From: Bisporella sp. PMI_857 | Taxonomy: Eukaryota; Ascomycota; Leotiomycetes; Helotiales; Helotiaceae | Direction: 5' to 3' | Assembly: GCA_021307315.1 (NCBI GenBank) | Contig: JAJSPD010000003.1 | Coordinates: 124,001 to 188,000, forward strand | DNA length: 64,000 nucleotides | Part shown: piece after piece, positions 36,412-48,065 of the stretch | Layout of the letters: each line of letters opens with the position of its first letter | How positions within the stretch are numbered: position 1 is the stretch's first letter | The notes under the pieces: model-generated | The model's input: only the letters and a program-made list of their open reading frames with translations | Databases searched by the model: none | What the model was told of the DNA's origin: nothing | Position numbers and translations under genes: made by a program

Positions 36412-37649
36412 GACCTGTCAGGAGGCCGGCGATTGAGGTGGTTCGTTATGTAGACACAGATATTGATATTCCCTACATGCTTGTACGTACTTATGTACAT
36501 CTGTCTAGATGAAACTGATTTCGCCCAAAGGAGACCTACCCCGCCCCATTTATTGGGCCCCGGGAGGGTTATCTGACAAGATAGTTTAAATGTTTAAATA
36601 GACAACGAAAGGGTGCGATTGTATCTGGCTTTTTAGCATGGATTCCGACAGCATGCTTTCTTTTACATATCATTGCCTAGCATAATGATTGTTTATCTGA
36701 ATTGCTAATCAAAGCAATGATGCAATAGTTGGGAGCTGAGAGTTCGCTGAAGTCAGGTTTATTAAAACCCTTTTCTACATGTGTTTTAGCTCCCTTAGCG
36801 TCTCCTAGAATTGTGGCTCGGGTGGATGCACATTTGCTTCACATGCTGAAGTGACTCATTAACTCGTAATTTGTCCTGCGCTACGTCGTGGTAGCTTCTT
36901 AAAAGCCCAGCCATGTATGGAACAGATTCCTCCATAGGAGGATACGATGTGGAATAAATGGAAGTCTGTTGATGGATCTGGGTAGGGGCAAAAATAGAAC
37001 AGTGTACATGACGGAATCACATCAAGTTGAATGGAAAACAGCAGCTGGACCTAAATTAGTATATCACTCTTTCTAAACCTGCGATAGGAGCGAACCCTCT
37101 CGGTCCCTTTGGCACTAACCCTAAGCCTAAGCTAGAACACTCTAGATTAGTTATGGTAGATCGTTTTACGGGGATGATGCCAGTGGAGGATAACAAACCT
37201 CTTCTTACCTCCTAAACTACAATGCCATCCTAATTTCTATGCCATTTAACTTGTCGCTAGGAGTCATGTTGGATCCGGGCCCTGCTAGATCTGGAGTTGA
37301 GAATGGCATGTTTCCTTTAGTCGGTCGGATCACGACTATTGTCTGGCGCAAGGTTTTATGCGAAGTGTGGTTCGCAGCAGGGCCATTCCATAAGTTCTGA
37401 TATTTTGATTATCGAGTAGGAGGGTGGGCGAGGAGTAGGTACTGAATGCTCTTGCTCAAAAGATTCGTGATTCACTCTAGGCGAGATTTTTCTGAGATCC
37501 TAATCATTGTTGTTCACGGTGTTAAATTTCTACTAATGTGCAAATGTAGATGTATCTATTCTGTGGGAATAAATGCCATATCGTATAACTCCATCAATGC
37601 AATGAGAAAAAAGGTCGTCATTCCGCGCCATCAGCAAACCGACCCAAAT
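36412..37649. other. Convergent intergenic, 1.2 kb
   Basis: Between the 2EXR gene (+) and the lipase gene (-), so both 3' ends lie here. I see no gene or RNA in it. Confidence 0.5.
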
Positions 37650-40600
37650 CTAATTTACCTGTGCAAGTCTTACAGTATCTGTTTGTTTATCTTCAGTAAT
37701 CGCATCCTCTAGTCCTCCCTTGACTCTGGATGGCTGCTCCTTTAGTATCCCTTGCACAACCGGCTCTCCTTGAATCGCGTCTACTTGCGCTGTGCCTGGC
37801 TTCTTCCCAAGAAACTCGTCAATTATCTTCTCCTTCTCCTTCTCCTTCTCCTTCTCCTTCTCCTTCTCTTTTTCCTGTCCATTGTCCTCCGTCCCTTGCT
37901 GGGTACTTAATCCTAGAAGAGGACTTTTGCCAGCGATCACCTCCGTCCAGTTCCAGCCTCCCTTCTTCGCGTCACCAGACAAGCGTCTCAGTTCCTCCTC
38001 ATCACTATCATTCTCACTGTCCGCCCAATCTCTCTCACTCCAAGCGGCATCAGAGTCTGTGGGTGTCCTCTCGAAAGATGGTCTCCTCAATCTAATATTG
38101 ATACCTAGATTTCCGGATTTTGATGCTGAATATAATGCCGGGACTTCGTCCGAAGCTTCTCTAGCTTCCGAATCAGTGCGGTCGGAATGAACAATAGGAA
38201 ATATCAAATCCTCTTGAGATTCTTTGGTCTCTTTTCCCGTGACATCAGGGGCTACCTTCTCATCTTTGGCCCGTTCGACATTACTCTCATCTTCATCTCT
38301 AGTGAGTGCTGCTTCAGAATCACCAAAATGCGTGTCGCAAAGATGCTTGACGACCGGCCATCCATATGCATTGGAAAACATACGCCGCACAATCATATTA
38401 TTATGCGCATCGGGCTCTAGTCTAACAAGAACTTTACGCCACGAAAGATCACGATGGTACGCTCGCGCGATCTTCTCCTCGACTTTCATTGCGGAGCTGT
38501 CGATGACATCTCGAGGATCTTTATCGGGGTTTGTGTGGCGAGTATCATCGTAGTCCCGGGAAGAAATATTGCTGTCTGTATGAGGCGGGATCTTTGGGAT
38601 CTCGCCACTTCCTCCTAGAGACGAGCGTCTTCGAAGCAAACCCGAACTAGTAGAACGGCGTTTCAAAGGCGGTGGTGGAATATCTTCTGGATGGTAAACT
38701 CGATCGTGGAAGATCGTTCTTTGGCGAGATTCTGGATTTATGAGAAACTCAACAGGTGGCAAGGGGGGTTTAAGCAGATCGCCAGCTGACTCAAAGAAAG
38801 TTGTTCTAGGTGGAGCGGCCATGCGGTCGAAATCTTCGCGGCCCAAATTGCCGGACGTAGCCTTGCCTATCCGCTGAGGAGATGGCTCTCGTGGCGATAA
38901 AGAGCTACTAGAGTCATCATTGACCTTAAGGGTCTGAGATCTCTTGTATATCTTGCTTGACTTGGATTGATGATTGTGAGTGGCTGGAGAAGGGACAGGC
39001 GTGAAGAACTTGATAATGCTGGCGAGGGGTCCGGGCCCATCTTTTGGTGATGTTGATGTAATTGTAAGACTACTTATGTCGTTGCGTTCGGTAGATGGTG
39101 ATACAGGAGATTCAATACTCTGTGGGCCCGAGTTCTTCGTGTTTCGAGCATTATCTTCAAGCGTGGCGGAAGGAGGAGGTTGAGGAACATCAGCTCCATG
39201 ACCTTGCTTTGTAGGCGTATTGGTGCCAGTCTCATTATCACTGGTACCTGCATCCGAGAATGCCCGCCTATTTGGAGAGCTGGAGTTCTGACCAGTAAGC
39301 TCAGCCCATCCCCAGCCAGCCATCGTTCCAACAAGACCGTTCTCTCGACGTGCTTTCTCAACGCGACCCAGTCCTTGCCAATCGAGAAACAGCAAACAAC
39401 TTGTTCTTAGAGGCACGATACCGTCATTGACCACATTGGAATATACCGTTCGATTTCTGAACTTCTTCAGCACGATATGCGCAGGGCCAGTAGGCAGTAC
39501 CCTTAAAAGAGGTTTCGACTCCGGAGCTGCCGCACCCTCAATCTTCTTATCAAGACCTCCAACTATAGCGCCCCATCCACTTCGAGCGAGTGTAGGTGCG
39601 CGCCAAGTCAATCCAAGGTCCTGTCCTGTTCGTCCAACCAAACCAAAATCCAGCGCAAACTTGACGTAAAGCGGATTCTCGTTACTTAACCCGAGGAACG
39701 GCGAGGCCATGGAAATGAAATTGATAGGCTCTATAATGTCAAAGAACGTTGGCGAATGTTTCTGTATATATGCCACTGCGTAAGTCTGAACAAGACCACC
39801 CAACGAATGTGCGATGAAGCTAATGCTTGTGATCTTATATGCCAGCTTCTTGTCATGGTAGGGTTCTTTGATAATTGTGCTATCGTGATGTGCGGGCTTG
39901 CCTGGCAGCTTCGCAGCTTCTGGCTTCAGGGCATGGGAAAGTGATTCAGCTGCAGATTTCTTGCTCACTGGTCGATATGGCTGATCCGGATACGTCATCT
40001 GTAAAACATATTTGGCCAACCGTTTCCCCAGATACTTTATACCTCTCTCTGTACGAACAGCATTTCCAGAGAAACCTCGCACGATGACCTCTTCCTCATC
40101 ATCGTCATCCCCAGGAACTTTAGCTCTGTTCTCGTTACCTTTTCCCCCCTCATTCTGTTTCGTGTCAGAAAGACCCTCTCTCTGCTTTGATCTCCCTCTA
40201 GATTTCCGCAATCTCGCATCTATCTTTGCCTGTTTCGCCGCAGCATCTATGCTCTCTTTCAAGAAAAGCATATCCGCGCCAAGATTACTATGCAGTCCAT
40301 GCGTCAACACGACTAAATGCACCTTCTTCTGTCGCTTCTGTCTGTGCTCCCCTTCCTCTCCTCTATCCCCCGTCGCACTATCAACAGGCGCATCCTTATT
40401 CATGTCTGCCGCCCTCTCCTTCCCGTCATCATCCCATTCCGGCATGCGTGGCGTATTCCACAGGCTCGCTGTATCATCGACCCTTAACTTGATCGCCTTT
40501 GAATATATGCCCCTCGGCTGCGCATTATGGTACCTGACCTTCGCGCCATGGCTCTGCTGATGATCACTCACTTGTCCCGGCGTGGGTGCCGCATTCCCTG

Positions 40601-41096
40601 TTAAGCCATACCCAATCGACAAACTTTTCTCGTCTCTCCCCAACAGTATCTCATAATGCACACTGGCGCTTGTCGAAAAGATGACTTGCGACGAGACCTC
40701 TACAATCCACGTAACACTCTTCACCTCCTCCTCTTCTCCATCCTCTCTACCTCTTCCCCTCCCCGTACCCGCGCTCTGCCGCACATCCTCCGGAACAAAA
40801 AGCTCTGTACTGAATGTGCCTCCCGCCTTCAAATTTGGCTCAAATTCTGGAACGCCATAGCGTTTCGGGTCTTCAAATTTCGCGTTCGGGTTGAAAGTTG
40901 CCGGATAGGCTGCGGCGTAGAGTGTGTATGGCCCGTGGACGAACGCTGCGCGCAAGGCTATTGCGGATGTGTTTTTGATCTTGAGATGGAGTTGTGTCGG
41001 GGAAGGAAGGATGCGGTCGTGTGCCGGAGTATAGGTTACTGTATAGCGCACTACTTCTCCAATTTTGACGCTGCCGGCCTGGTGCAGGAGCAGCAT
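37650..41096 (-). CDS. DUF676/ROG1-type serine lipase, 1148 aa
   Basis: Large lipase/esterase of the DUF676 (ROG1/Lpl1-like) family, lipid-droplet or ER-associated in yeast and hydrolysing monoacylglycerol or phospholipid. It is a single exon. Residues 1-165 form the fungal-specific beta-rich N-domain (TYTPAHDRILPSPTQLHLKI). The hydrolase starts at VHLVVLTHGLHSN (259-271). The nucleophile is Ser431 in SFIAHSLGG (A-H-S-L-G-G), followed by EPINFISMASPFLGLS. A disordered acidic insert (about 296-340) lies inside the fold. The catalytic acid region includes RVLPTGPAHIVLKKF and the likely late block NDGIVPLRT. Residues beyond about 640 are disordered Ser/Pro/Glu-rich except for one compact block (REMFSNAYGWPVVKHL-like segment near 930-960). 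An EK-repeat near the end is encoded by a TTCTCC microsatellite. Substrate unknown. Confidence 0.85.
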   Translation of the reverse strand: MLLLHQAGSVKIGEVVRYTVTYTPAHDRILPSPTQLHLKIKNTSAIALRAAFVHGPYTLYAAAYPATFNPNAKFEDPKRYGVPEFEPNLKAGGTFSTELFVPEDVRQSAGTGRGRGREDGEEEEVKSVTWIVEVSSQVIFSTSASVHYEILLGRDEKSLSIGYGLTGNAAPTPGQVSDHQQSHGAKVRYHNAQPRGIYSKAIKLRVDDTASLWNTPRMPEWDDDGKERAADMNKDAPVDSATGDRGEEGEHRQKRQKKVHLVVLTHGLHSNLGADMLFLKESIDAAAKQAKIDARLRKSRGRSKQREGLSDTKQNEGGKGNENRAKVPGDDDDEEEVIVRGFSGNAVRTERGIKYLGKRLAKYVLQMTYPDQPYRPVSKKSAAESLSHALKPEAAKLPGKPAHHDSTIIKEPYHDKKLAYKITSISFIAHSLGGLVQTYAVAYIQKHSPTFFDIIEPINFISMASPFLGLSNENPLYVKFALDFGLVGRTGQDLGLTWRAPTLARSGWGAIVGGLDKKIEGAAAPESKPLLRVLPTGPAHIVLKKFRNRTVYSNVVNDGIVPLRTSCLLFLDWQGLGRVEKARRENGLVGTMAGWGWAELTGQNSSSPNRRAFSDAGTSDNETGTNTPTKQGHGADVPQPPPSATLEDNARNTKNSGPQSIESPVSPSTERNDISSLTITSTSPKDGPGPLASIIKFFTPVPSPATHNHQSKSSKIYKRSQTLKVNDDSSSSLSPREPSPQRIGKATSGNLGREDFDRMAAPPRTTFFESAGDLLKPPLPPVEFLINPESRQRTIFHDRVYHPEDIPPPPLKRRSTSSGLLRRRSSLGGSGEIPKIPPHTDSNISSRDYDDTRHTNPDKDPRDVIDSSAMKVEEKIARAYHRDLSWRKVLVRLEPDAHNNMIVRRMFSNAYGWPVVKHLCDTHFGDSEAALTRDEDESNVERAKDEKVAPDVTGKETKESQEDLIFPIVHSDRTDSEAREASDEVPALYSASKSGNLGINIRLRRPSFERTPTDSDAAWSERDWADSENDSDEEELRRLSGDAKKGGWNWTEVIAGKSPLLGLSTQQGTEDNGQEKEKEKEKEKEKEKEKIIDEFLGKKPGTAQVDAIQGEPVVQGILKEQPSRVKGGLEDAITEDKQTDTVRLAQVN
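37827..37873. repeat. Coding hexanucleotide repeat (TTCTCC)n, EK dipeptides
   Basis: About eight hexamers inside the lipase frame. On the minus strand they encode alternating Glu-Lys. Because the unit is six bases, length changes would not break the frame. Confidence 0.9.
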
Positions 41097-41789
41097 ATTT
41101 GTGGTGAGAGAGCGGTGTGTGTTGGTTGTTGTTCGAATTAGAACGGTGTCATGACTCCATGTCTGGTTAGGAGGCTCAAGCGCAGTCCATGGGCGACTGC
41201 TCGGTCCTTATTTCGAGCTTCTCTCTGTTGTCGATTAGCAAACGGTGGTAATTCACATCTTTCATCATGTCCACGCGACGGTTGACAAAATGACCGGGTA
41301 TCCGAGAATGACGCTGCTGTGTGGCTGTGCATCAGATTCTACAGGGGGGTTGGAAAGTGGCTCCTTCTAGGGATACACTGTTCTGATTGAAGGTAATGAA
41401 TGCTGCACATTTATTGAAGGCCGTTATCATTATATGTGGTTACTTCTCTTAACAAAGGAGCTAGCTAGGGTATATTCTCCAAAATAAAGCATACTACATA
41501 GAAATATACAAGTGTTATATCGTTGATTCCGGGGATTCTCTGTTTTCAACTGTTCGGACATTAGAGCCTCGTTCAGTCAAGGGAAGACATGCAAGCTTTC
41601 CTGAGAAGGTTTGCGTACCCCTATGCTGGAATTCCCTTGCTGGGATGAGTTATTTTCGGTATCCCGAAGCATAAGCAATGTTGGACAAATAGAACAACCA
41701 GGACTTTTAATTGTAATTAAACAATTGGAATCCTAGGTTTCTTCTAACTCTTGTTTGTTGCAGTGATAGGACTCATAACCAGATTTTCT
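41097..41789. other. Promoter region of the lipase and 3' end of the RBR gene
   Basis: Short spacer between two minus-strand genes. No ORF with family features and no RNA gene seen. Confidence 0.45.
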
Positions 41790-44246
41790 TTAAGGCATAG
41801 TAATAACACCGTCCTCAGGAGGCCCAGCTTCCACATGTCGTCTCCATGCTCCCACTCTATTCGCGTATCGCCCAGTACCAGCGAGTCCGGCCAAGACCGA
41901 GTCTGGCGGCGTAGCTGCTGGTAATCTCTGGGGAGATCTCCTTACTGGATCATGCACAGCAGCCTCGCTAGCGTAATCAGTCCTGGTTCTCCTAGGCACG
42001 ACTCTCTCCTCTGGCCGTGTAGACTGCGCAGAATTGTACGCATGTTCCCTCATCGTATGCCTTCTCAAGATCGGAGGCGGAGAGCCTCTTCGTTCTATGC
42101 CTTGCCAGTATGCTTGTGCAGGAGGCGGTGGGACTCTCCTCGGCCCAGCAGCAGGCTGTAATGGCCCTGGAGCAGGTCGGACTGGTCCACGAGCTTGTGC
42201 TATCTGCATCACATAGTTCGCAGCCCTCGTGGCTTGATCAAAGGGTCCTGCTAATATATTCTGCGCAGTTCGGACATAGTTCTGGTTCATGAAATGAGCG
42301 GCTCCATTTCCGATGCCGTGAATATCGCCTATTCCTCCTTGGTAACCGCCATCGATATCGTCGGCTACGGCCATTCTTTGAATTCTGCGCGCTAGTCGCT
42401 CGTCCTCAAGCTCCTGCCGCCGACGAGCGCTCATTTCCTCGTCGTAGTTTGTTGGTGGTCGCGGCGGCCTGCGTAATCGATGGGGTCGCTGAGGCTGATC
42501 TTGGTTTCGAGGCTGTTCGTTTTGAGGCTGCTCTTGTTGATGCTGCTCATTTTGAGCGGCTGGATTCTCCGGTACACGCATGTGATTCAAACGATCAGCT
42601 TCGTGGACCCTACGGTCTTGTTCTACTGCATCGTAATTAAACCAAGGGCAATTACACGTCTTCCACTTTAAACCACAAATCATACAGAACTCTGCTGTAC
42701 AACGACTATATTCAGTTAGCATGTTGAAGATGAGCCGCATTTGGAAACGCACCAAGTCATATGATTACAACCCTCTTTCAGTTCTACCATAGTCCTGCAG
42801 CTATAGCACCTCTGCCATCCAGCTTGCTTTGCTGCTTCCAATAAAGCATTCGTCTCTTCATCCTTTGGACACTCTTTTGACCCGTGCCATTTGCCATTAC
42901 ACAAACAGCATACCTTCAGCTTGCAACGGCTACACTTTCCATACTTGCGTCCATCCTCCTTATGGATATTCCCGGGCTTAATCCATTCACCACAGCGCCG
43001 GCCCGGACAATAGATCCGGTTTTTGGTGGTATATTCCTGATACTTCCTATTCCAGTTCTTCTTGAACTCAATACTAAATAACCGCTCCACATGTTTCAGT
43101 GGTATGCAATCAGATGTACAACATTTTGGCGGCATATGCTGGGGATCGGTGACAGATAACTTAAATATTCTTTTCAAGCAAGCATGGCACATTCGATGTC
43201 CGCATTTCAGCTTGGCCGACTTAGATCGGGGTATATCGTCCGAGAGGCATGTTAGACATTCGACCCTTATGAATATTAGTATCATCAATATGTGCGGGAT
43301 TGTGCACTTACAGTTTTTCTGGCTCGCGGTGAGGTTGTGGCGAAGGACCCAGAAAGGCATTGAGGAAGGTAGAGCGCTTGTATGTAGACGTACTATTGGT
43401 AGTAGATGTTGCGTGTGTCCCTCTCATCCTCTCACTAGCCAAAGTTGTAGTATTACTCCTCCTTAGACTAGGTCTAGGTTGGGAGGGCAGCTCTCTCGTT
43501 GATGCGCTTCTGCAAAATGTATAAGTAATGCATATAAAGTACTCAAGAGAAGGGTGATACCTTTGTAATGGTGAAGGAGGTCTGATATTTGGAGTTGATT
43601 TGTGTCTAGTATGCGATACTCTACTTCTACGAACAGTTTCCGTCCTTTCTTTTGGCAGATCCACAGCGTCTCTGTCTTTTCTTGATCTTCGTTCTTTGGG
43701 TCTCGACCCTAGATGTAATACCGATTCGTGCTCAGTGACATATATTATTGTAGTCCTCCTCTTCCTTGGCTTGACCTCAACAGGCTCTGAGACCGTAGAC
43801 CCCGCGTCTGACTCTCTGGTCTCTGAATCATCCCCTCTGCTTCTCTCTCGTATAGATCTACGCGAAGACTTCGATCGTATATGCGATGAACGAGATCGGT
43901 GAACATGATATTCATCATCCATCGCAGATGACTTCCTCCGTCTGCGACGCACAGCTTCTTCAGAACTACCATGTCGCCTTCTCCTATGATTTGAACTGGA
44001 CTTTAGGGTATTGAGCGTCGTTCGAGACTCCGAGACAATCGCCGGCATTGTTGCAGATGAACATTTCCCTCCACGGTGCCCATCTTCCCTTTCCAGTTCG
44101 CCTCTCTGGACCTCCTCATTCTCATGACTTTGTGTAACCGTTTTCTTGCCACGGGACCTATGTCTCTGGCTGTCCTCCCATTCGCTGTAGGACCTTCTGC
44201 GTGGCCGCGTGCCTCTTTCCTCGTCTATCAAGCGTGGATATGCCAT
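41790..44246 (-). CDS. RBR (RING-IBR-RING) E3 ubiquitin ligase, 770 aa
   Basis: RING-between-RING ubiquitin ligase that takes ubiquitin from an E2 onto its own Cys and passes it to substrate. The four exons are 44246-43561, 43509-43312, 43265-42753 and 42705-41790. Residues 1-295 are a disordered Arg/Ser-rich arm. RING1 starts at Cys298 (CLTCLSDD; then CGHRMCHACL). The IBR has YCPGRRCGEWI, CSRCKLKVCCLC and HGSKECPKD. RING2 reads CYSCRTMVELKEGCNHMTC with catalytic Cys461, then CTAEFCMICG; intron 3 lies within RING2 and its removal restores NHMTCRCTAEF. The C-terminal 270 residues are Gln/Pro/Arg-rich and disordered. I set the start at the ATG 44246. Partner E2 and targets are unknown. Confidence 0.87.
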
Positions 44247-45800
44247 TCGAGAGCCAGCCAGCCTCAAAATGGAGATTTGAAGCAGGCGAATTGTAGCCTG
44301 GCAGATTTTGCAGAGACTCTGCAGAGCAGAACATATGTCTACGTTTGATTTGTCGTCCTTTTATGCGGCTGAGAAATGGTTGGTGGAGGTCAGTTCACCG
44401 ACTGCACTTCACGGGCATCTCCTGCATGTAAGGCGAGTAATACTCTTAGGAAATGCCCAACTCAATGCAGCCTTGCGAGGGAAGAAACTTGGGTAATATT
44501 AGGGCAATGGTGCCCAAATGCAATGTAGAAGGTTAAAAGTGCAGAATAGTGATTCCATAGCTATGGTTGGCTGCGCCACACCTCTGCTACCCCTTTTTTG
44601 TTGGAACATTCTGCCTTTCCCGCCTCCCCTTTTTGCCTCACCTAATGAGCAGGGCGAGCGAAATGCTTGGGCGGACATCCTAAGTATGCGTAGCATGTCA
44701 GCCTCCTCGCATTAAACCTCAACCGCCTAGTTGGCGCTCCATTCCTCTAAAGGACCAAAAGGGAGAGGTGTGCGCCACACCAGACAACTCCCCGCTCTTC
44801 CTGAAGAAACTTCTTGCAATGCTGTTCCCGCTCAGTAATACAATACCACAACAGCGCTGGAGAGCCTAATATCCTCTGTTACCGTGTAGACAATAACTAT
44901 TACATTGACCGCACGCCTACAAATCCTTATGGTTTCTCAGATTAGTTCCCTGTGTTTGACACCGACACAACGCTGGTGGCACGGCGTGCCAAGAATTGGA
45001 TAATTTGAACCCTGCCAAGAATTTGACGCGTGCGGCTCATCCAACGATGGGCCATCCTCGTGGATTTGGGGCACCACTGTCCTGGATATTTTTACGATTT
45101 TGATTGCGGGATAACACATTCGGGATGTGGCATAACGTCAACACCAAATTCAGGTGCGTGGCAGACTGCTAGTACCACAGGAGACATATATGGATAGGCT
45201 TCTACTACAAATGCAAAGGCTCTTTGTTGCAAGAGCCTCACGGTCATCTTTGAGTCTGTTCATCCGCGAGTGCTAGCGGGGTGGAGATTACTCCTATAGC
45301 GGCTGCTTCCGCAAGCCGGACTGGGACTTCGTGGAGATTGCAGAGGAACGCCATGCTTTTCGGAAGTATGCTTCTTGTTTCACAAATTTCGAATTATACA
45401 TGAAAATCTTGGTACTCGAAAAGCAATGTTCAATGGCGATATGGTACAGGTGTGTGCTGTGAAAAACTACATTTACCAAGCAGAGATCGCATGTTAGGCA
45501 TTAATGATGATATCTGAGGACATCGTGGCTCTGTGTTATAAGTTATGAGAGACGATGGGACAATGAGACAATGTTTAATAGTAATGTAATAAATAATGTA
45601 TTATCCGAACCTCTTCCTTCAATCGCACATCATTAGGGACTCCAATAATCTTCATCTTAACAGCCAGAACCCCTTTGCTAAGCGAGCCCCTGACTTTAGC
45701 ATACCCTTAAGCCTGTACCGTAATACCCAAGCACAAAGTATCAAATTATATTTCATAGAAATAATCTGGGCATATGATTCTGGAAATACATTGGAATCTC
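44247..45800. other. Intergenic, 1.55 kb
   Basis: Upstream of the RBR gene and downstream of the SfnG-like gene. Short ORFs only; no family signature. The boundary to the putative metabolic island falls here. Confidence 0.5.
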
Positions 45801-47227
45801 TTACTTGACCTCCTGTTTCTTCGCACGATACACTTCCCCAGTCCTGGCAATCTCGTCCTCTGCATTCTTTCCCCTGCCCTCTTTCTCCAATTCCCTAACA
45901 AGAGTCAACACTTGCTCGCCGAAGTTCTTGATATCTTCCTCATAATGCAAAAATGCAAGCAGCACAATATCAATCCCCAAGCTCTTCAACAACAAAATCC
46001 TATCAGCAACCTGCTCCTTCGTACCAATCAACTTTGTTTTGAAGCCATCATTGTATTGCACCAAGTCTTCAAACTTAGAATCTGCCCACATGCCTTTCTT
46101 GTTTCCCGTTGAGGCGCCGGCTTGCTTGACGGCATCACCGAATGCATTGACAGCCTCTTTGTCGGCTTTGCCTTGAATCTCAGCAAGAAGCTGGTGTGCC
46201 TCTGCTTCCGTTTCTTTGACAATCGCGAAGCCGTTGACCGCAAAATGAATCTGGTCTTCACGGCCGACTACACGAGCTCGTCTCTTGACATCGGCGATTT
46301 GTTCTTGGAAGCCTTCAAGAGTGTTCCCGTTCATAAAATAGTAGTCTGAGACATGGGCACCATTGTCGCGGGCATCTTCCGAGTTCCCTCCTTGAAAGAT
46401 GAGAGGATGAGGGCGGCCAGGTAATTTTAGTGGTTTGGGTGATAGTGGATAGTCATGAAACTGATAAAAGTCGCCCTTGAACGTGAACTTCTCGTTCGTC
46501 CAGATACCTCTCAGACACTCGATAAACTCTCGACTACGTCGATATCGTTCTGCATGCTCTAGCCACCATTGTCCAATACTTGTGAACTCTGCTTTGAACC
46601 ATCCTGACACCACATTCACTGATATACGTCCGTTTGTGTAGTGATCGATACTAGCAATTTGCTTCGCAGCCACAGCAGGATTCCAAGGCCCTGGGAGGAG
46701 GGCAGCGATAACGTTAAGTTTCGTGGTAGCATGTAAAAGAGCTTGAGAGAATGATACAGACTCGTGTTGGTTTTCCTGCAAGGACGTTAGCACCATAGAA
46801 TCATAGCTGCAATTGGAAGACCTACAGCCCCGTATCCTGCCATGAAACGAATTTGTGACAAAGCATATTCGAAGCCAACCGCCTCTGCGGTTTGAGCATA
46901 CCTGACATTAGATTCATAGTCCCACCTGCGTCGATCAGACCTAGATATCCAAGAGGGGGGAAAGAGCAGTAGCAGTTACTTAGTTCTTTGGGGAATCTTG
47001 GAAATAACCAAACCACCAGAAACATTCGGGACCCAGTAGGCGAACTTTACACGGTCTGGTGCATCATTAATATCCGTTTCAGCAACATAGTTCTGCGAGC
47101 GGTTCTGTACACTATTGGCATGCCCATTCTCCAGAACCAAGTTGCCACTATTAGCAGTTATTGTAATAGAGTCAGCGGCCATTTTGTCTTCTGATAACCG
47201 AGCCCTCTTAGATGGACGTCTTGACAT
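45801..47227 (-). CDS. sfnG-like: SfnG-type FMNH2-dependent sulfone monooxygenase, 445 aa
   Basis: Bacterial-luciferase-like flavin monooxygenase of the SfnG group. SfnG of pseudomonads converts dimethyl sulfone to methanesulfinate using FMNH2. The three exons are 47227-46980, 46940-46826 and 46775-45801. Landmarks are YWVPNVSGGLVISKIPQRT (from about residue 64), the AQTAEAVGFEYALSQIRF helix, AGYGAENQHESVSF across intron 2, LLPGPWNPAVAAKQIASIDH, ISVNVVSGWFKAEF, and PLIFQGGNSEDARDNGAHVSDYYFMNGNT. These match the SfnG subfamily rather than nitrilotriacetate or alkanesulfonate (SsuD) enzymes. The N-terminal 60 residues are a basic/Ser/Asn-rich extension not seen in bacterial enzymes. A flavin reductase partner is not nearby. 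Its exact substrate in fungi is unproven. Confidence 0.88.
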
Positions 47228-48065
47228 GATGAGGATATTTTTTTGATATAAGAGTTAGAAGTTCAACGATTTGAGAGTCCCAGGAGCCACAATTGCACGA
47301 TTGTGACGAAATATTTGCAGTATGGAACCGAGTGAGATGCGTAAACGTTAAAATTTGTTCTTTGAAGATAGTAGCCTGCGAGATGTGGAGGTATTGGTAA
47401 CACTGCCCCAGTTGCTGGAAAGGACGGAGGGGTAGCTGCAAGCAGAACTGTCGTGCTCACACGCCGGTGACGGCATTCTGATGTCCGACCAACGGGACAT
47501 TTGTATGCATCTGCGTGAACCTGCAATTCGAACAAGAGAAGCTTTTGCAGTGGGGATCCTTACTAGGAAGCTATGGTGCAATCAAGCCGACTATTGAGAA
47601 CAAGACGCTCTAACTTACTGTCCGGTAGAATTGCATTGTTCATTGTTGATCCCTGGGGAACAGAAACCCTATGGTGCACGAACTTTGCTCTAGATATCCA
47701 TTCCATAGCCTGTGCAGATTGAATGGCAAGTGATGGGCAACCAGAAGAGGGCATCTAAGATTATCCCAGCAAACCCCAGGATCTGAACTGCGCTAGTCCT
47801 GATCAAGTATTATGTCCCTTTTTAGCTTAGCCTCATCAGCGAATGACTAATGTGCCGGGACTCTACCAACAGCAACCACCAAAAGTCAATTTTATAGAGC
47901 AGAGCACATCAAGAAGTAGTCATGTACTATTAATATGGCTTACTTCGCCCTCTATACAGTGATGTATACTTCTATATCATGCTTTCTTATGCATATGCTT
48001 CCCGAACTCCGACACGATGCTGGTCAAATCTACAATCATATCTCATCTCTCATCACTCCTCTGTT
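47228..48065. other. Upstream region of the SfnG-like gene
   Basis: Minus-strand ORFs at 47263-47581 and 47563-47754 look splice-linkable (a GTAAGT donor is present), but their translation matches no family I know. I treat the region as promoter plus non-coding. Confidence 0.35.

Noticed and set aside
40012..40560. 182-aa plus-strand ORF
   Set aside because: Antisense shadow of the lipase gene.
47263..47754. Possible two-exon minus-strand gene upstream of the SfnG-like gene
   Set aside because: A GTAAGT donor exists, but the joined product shows no known domain and reads are short.
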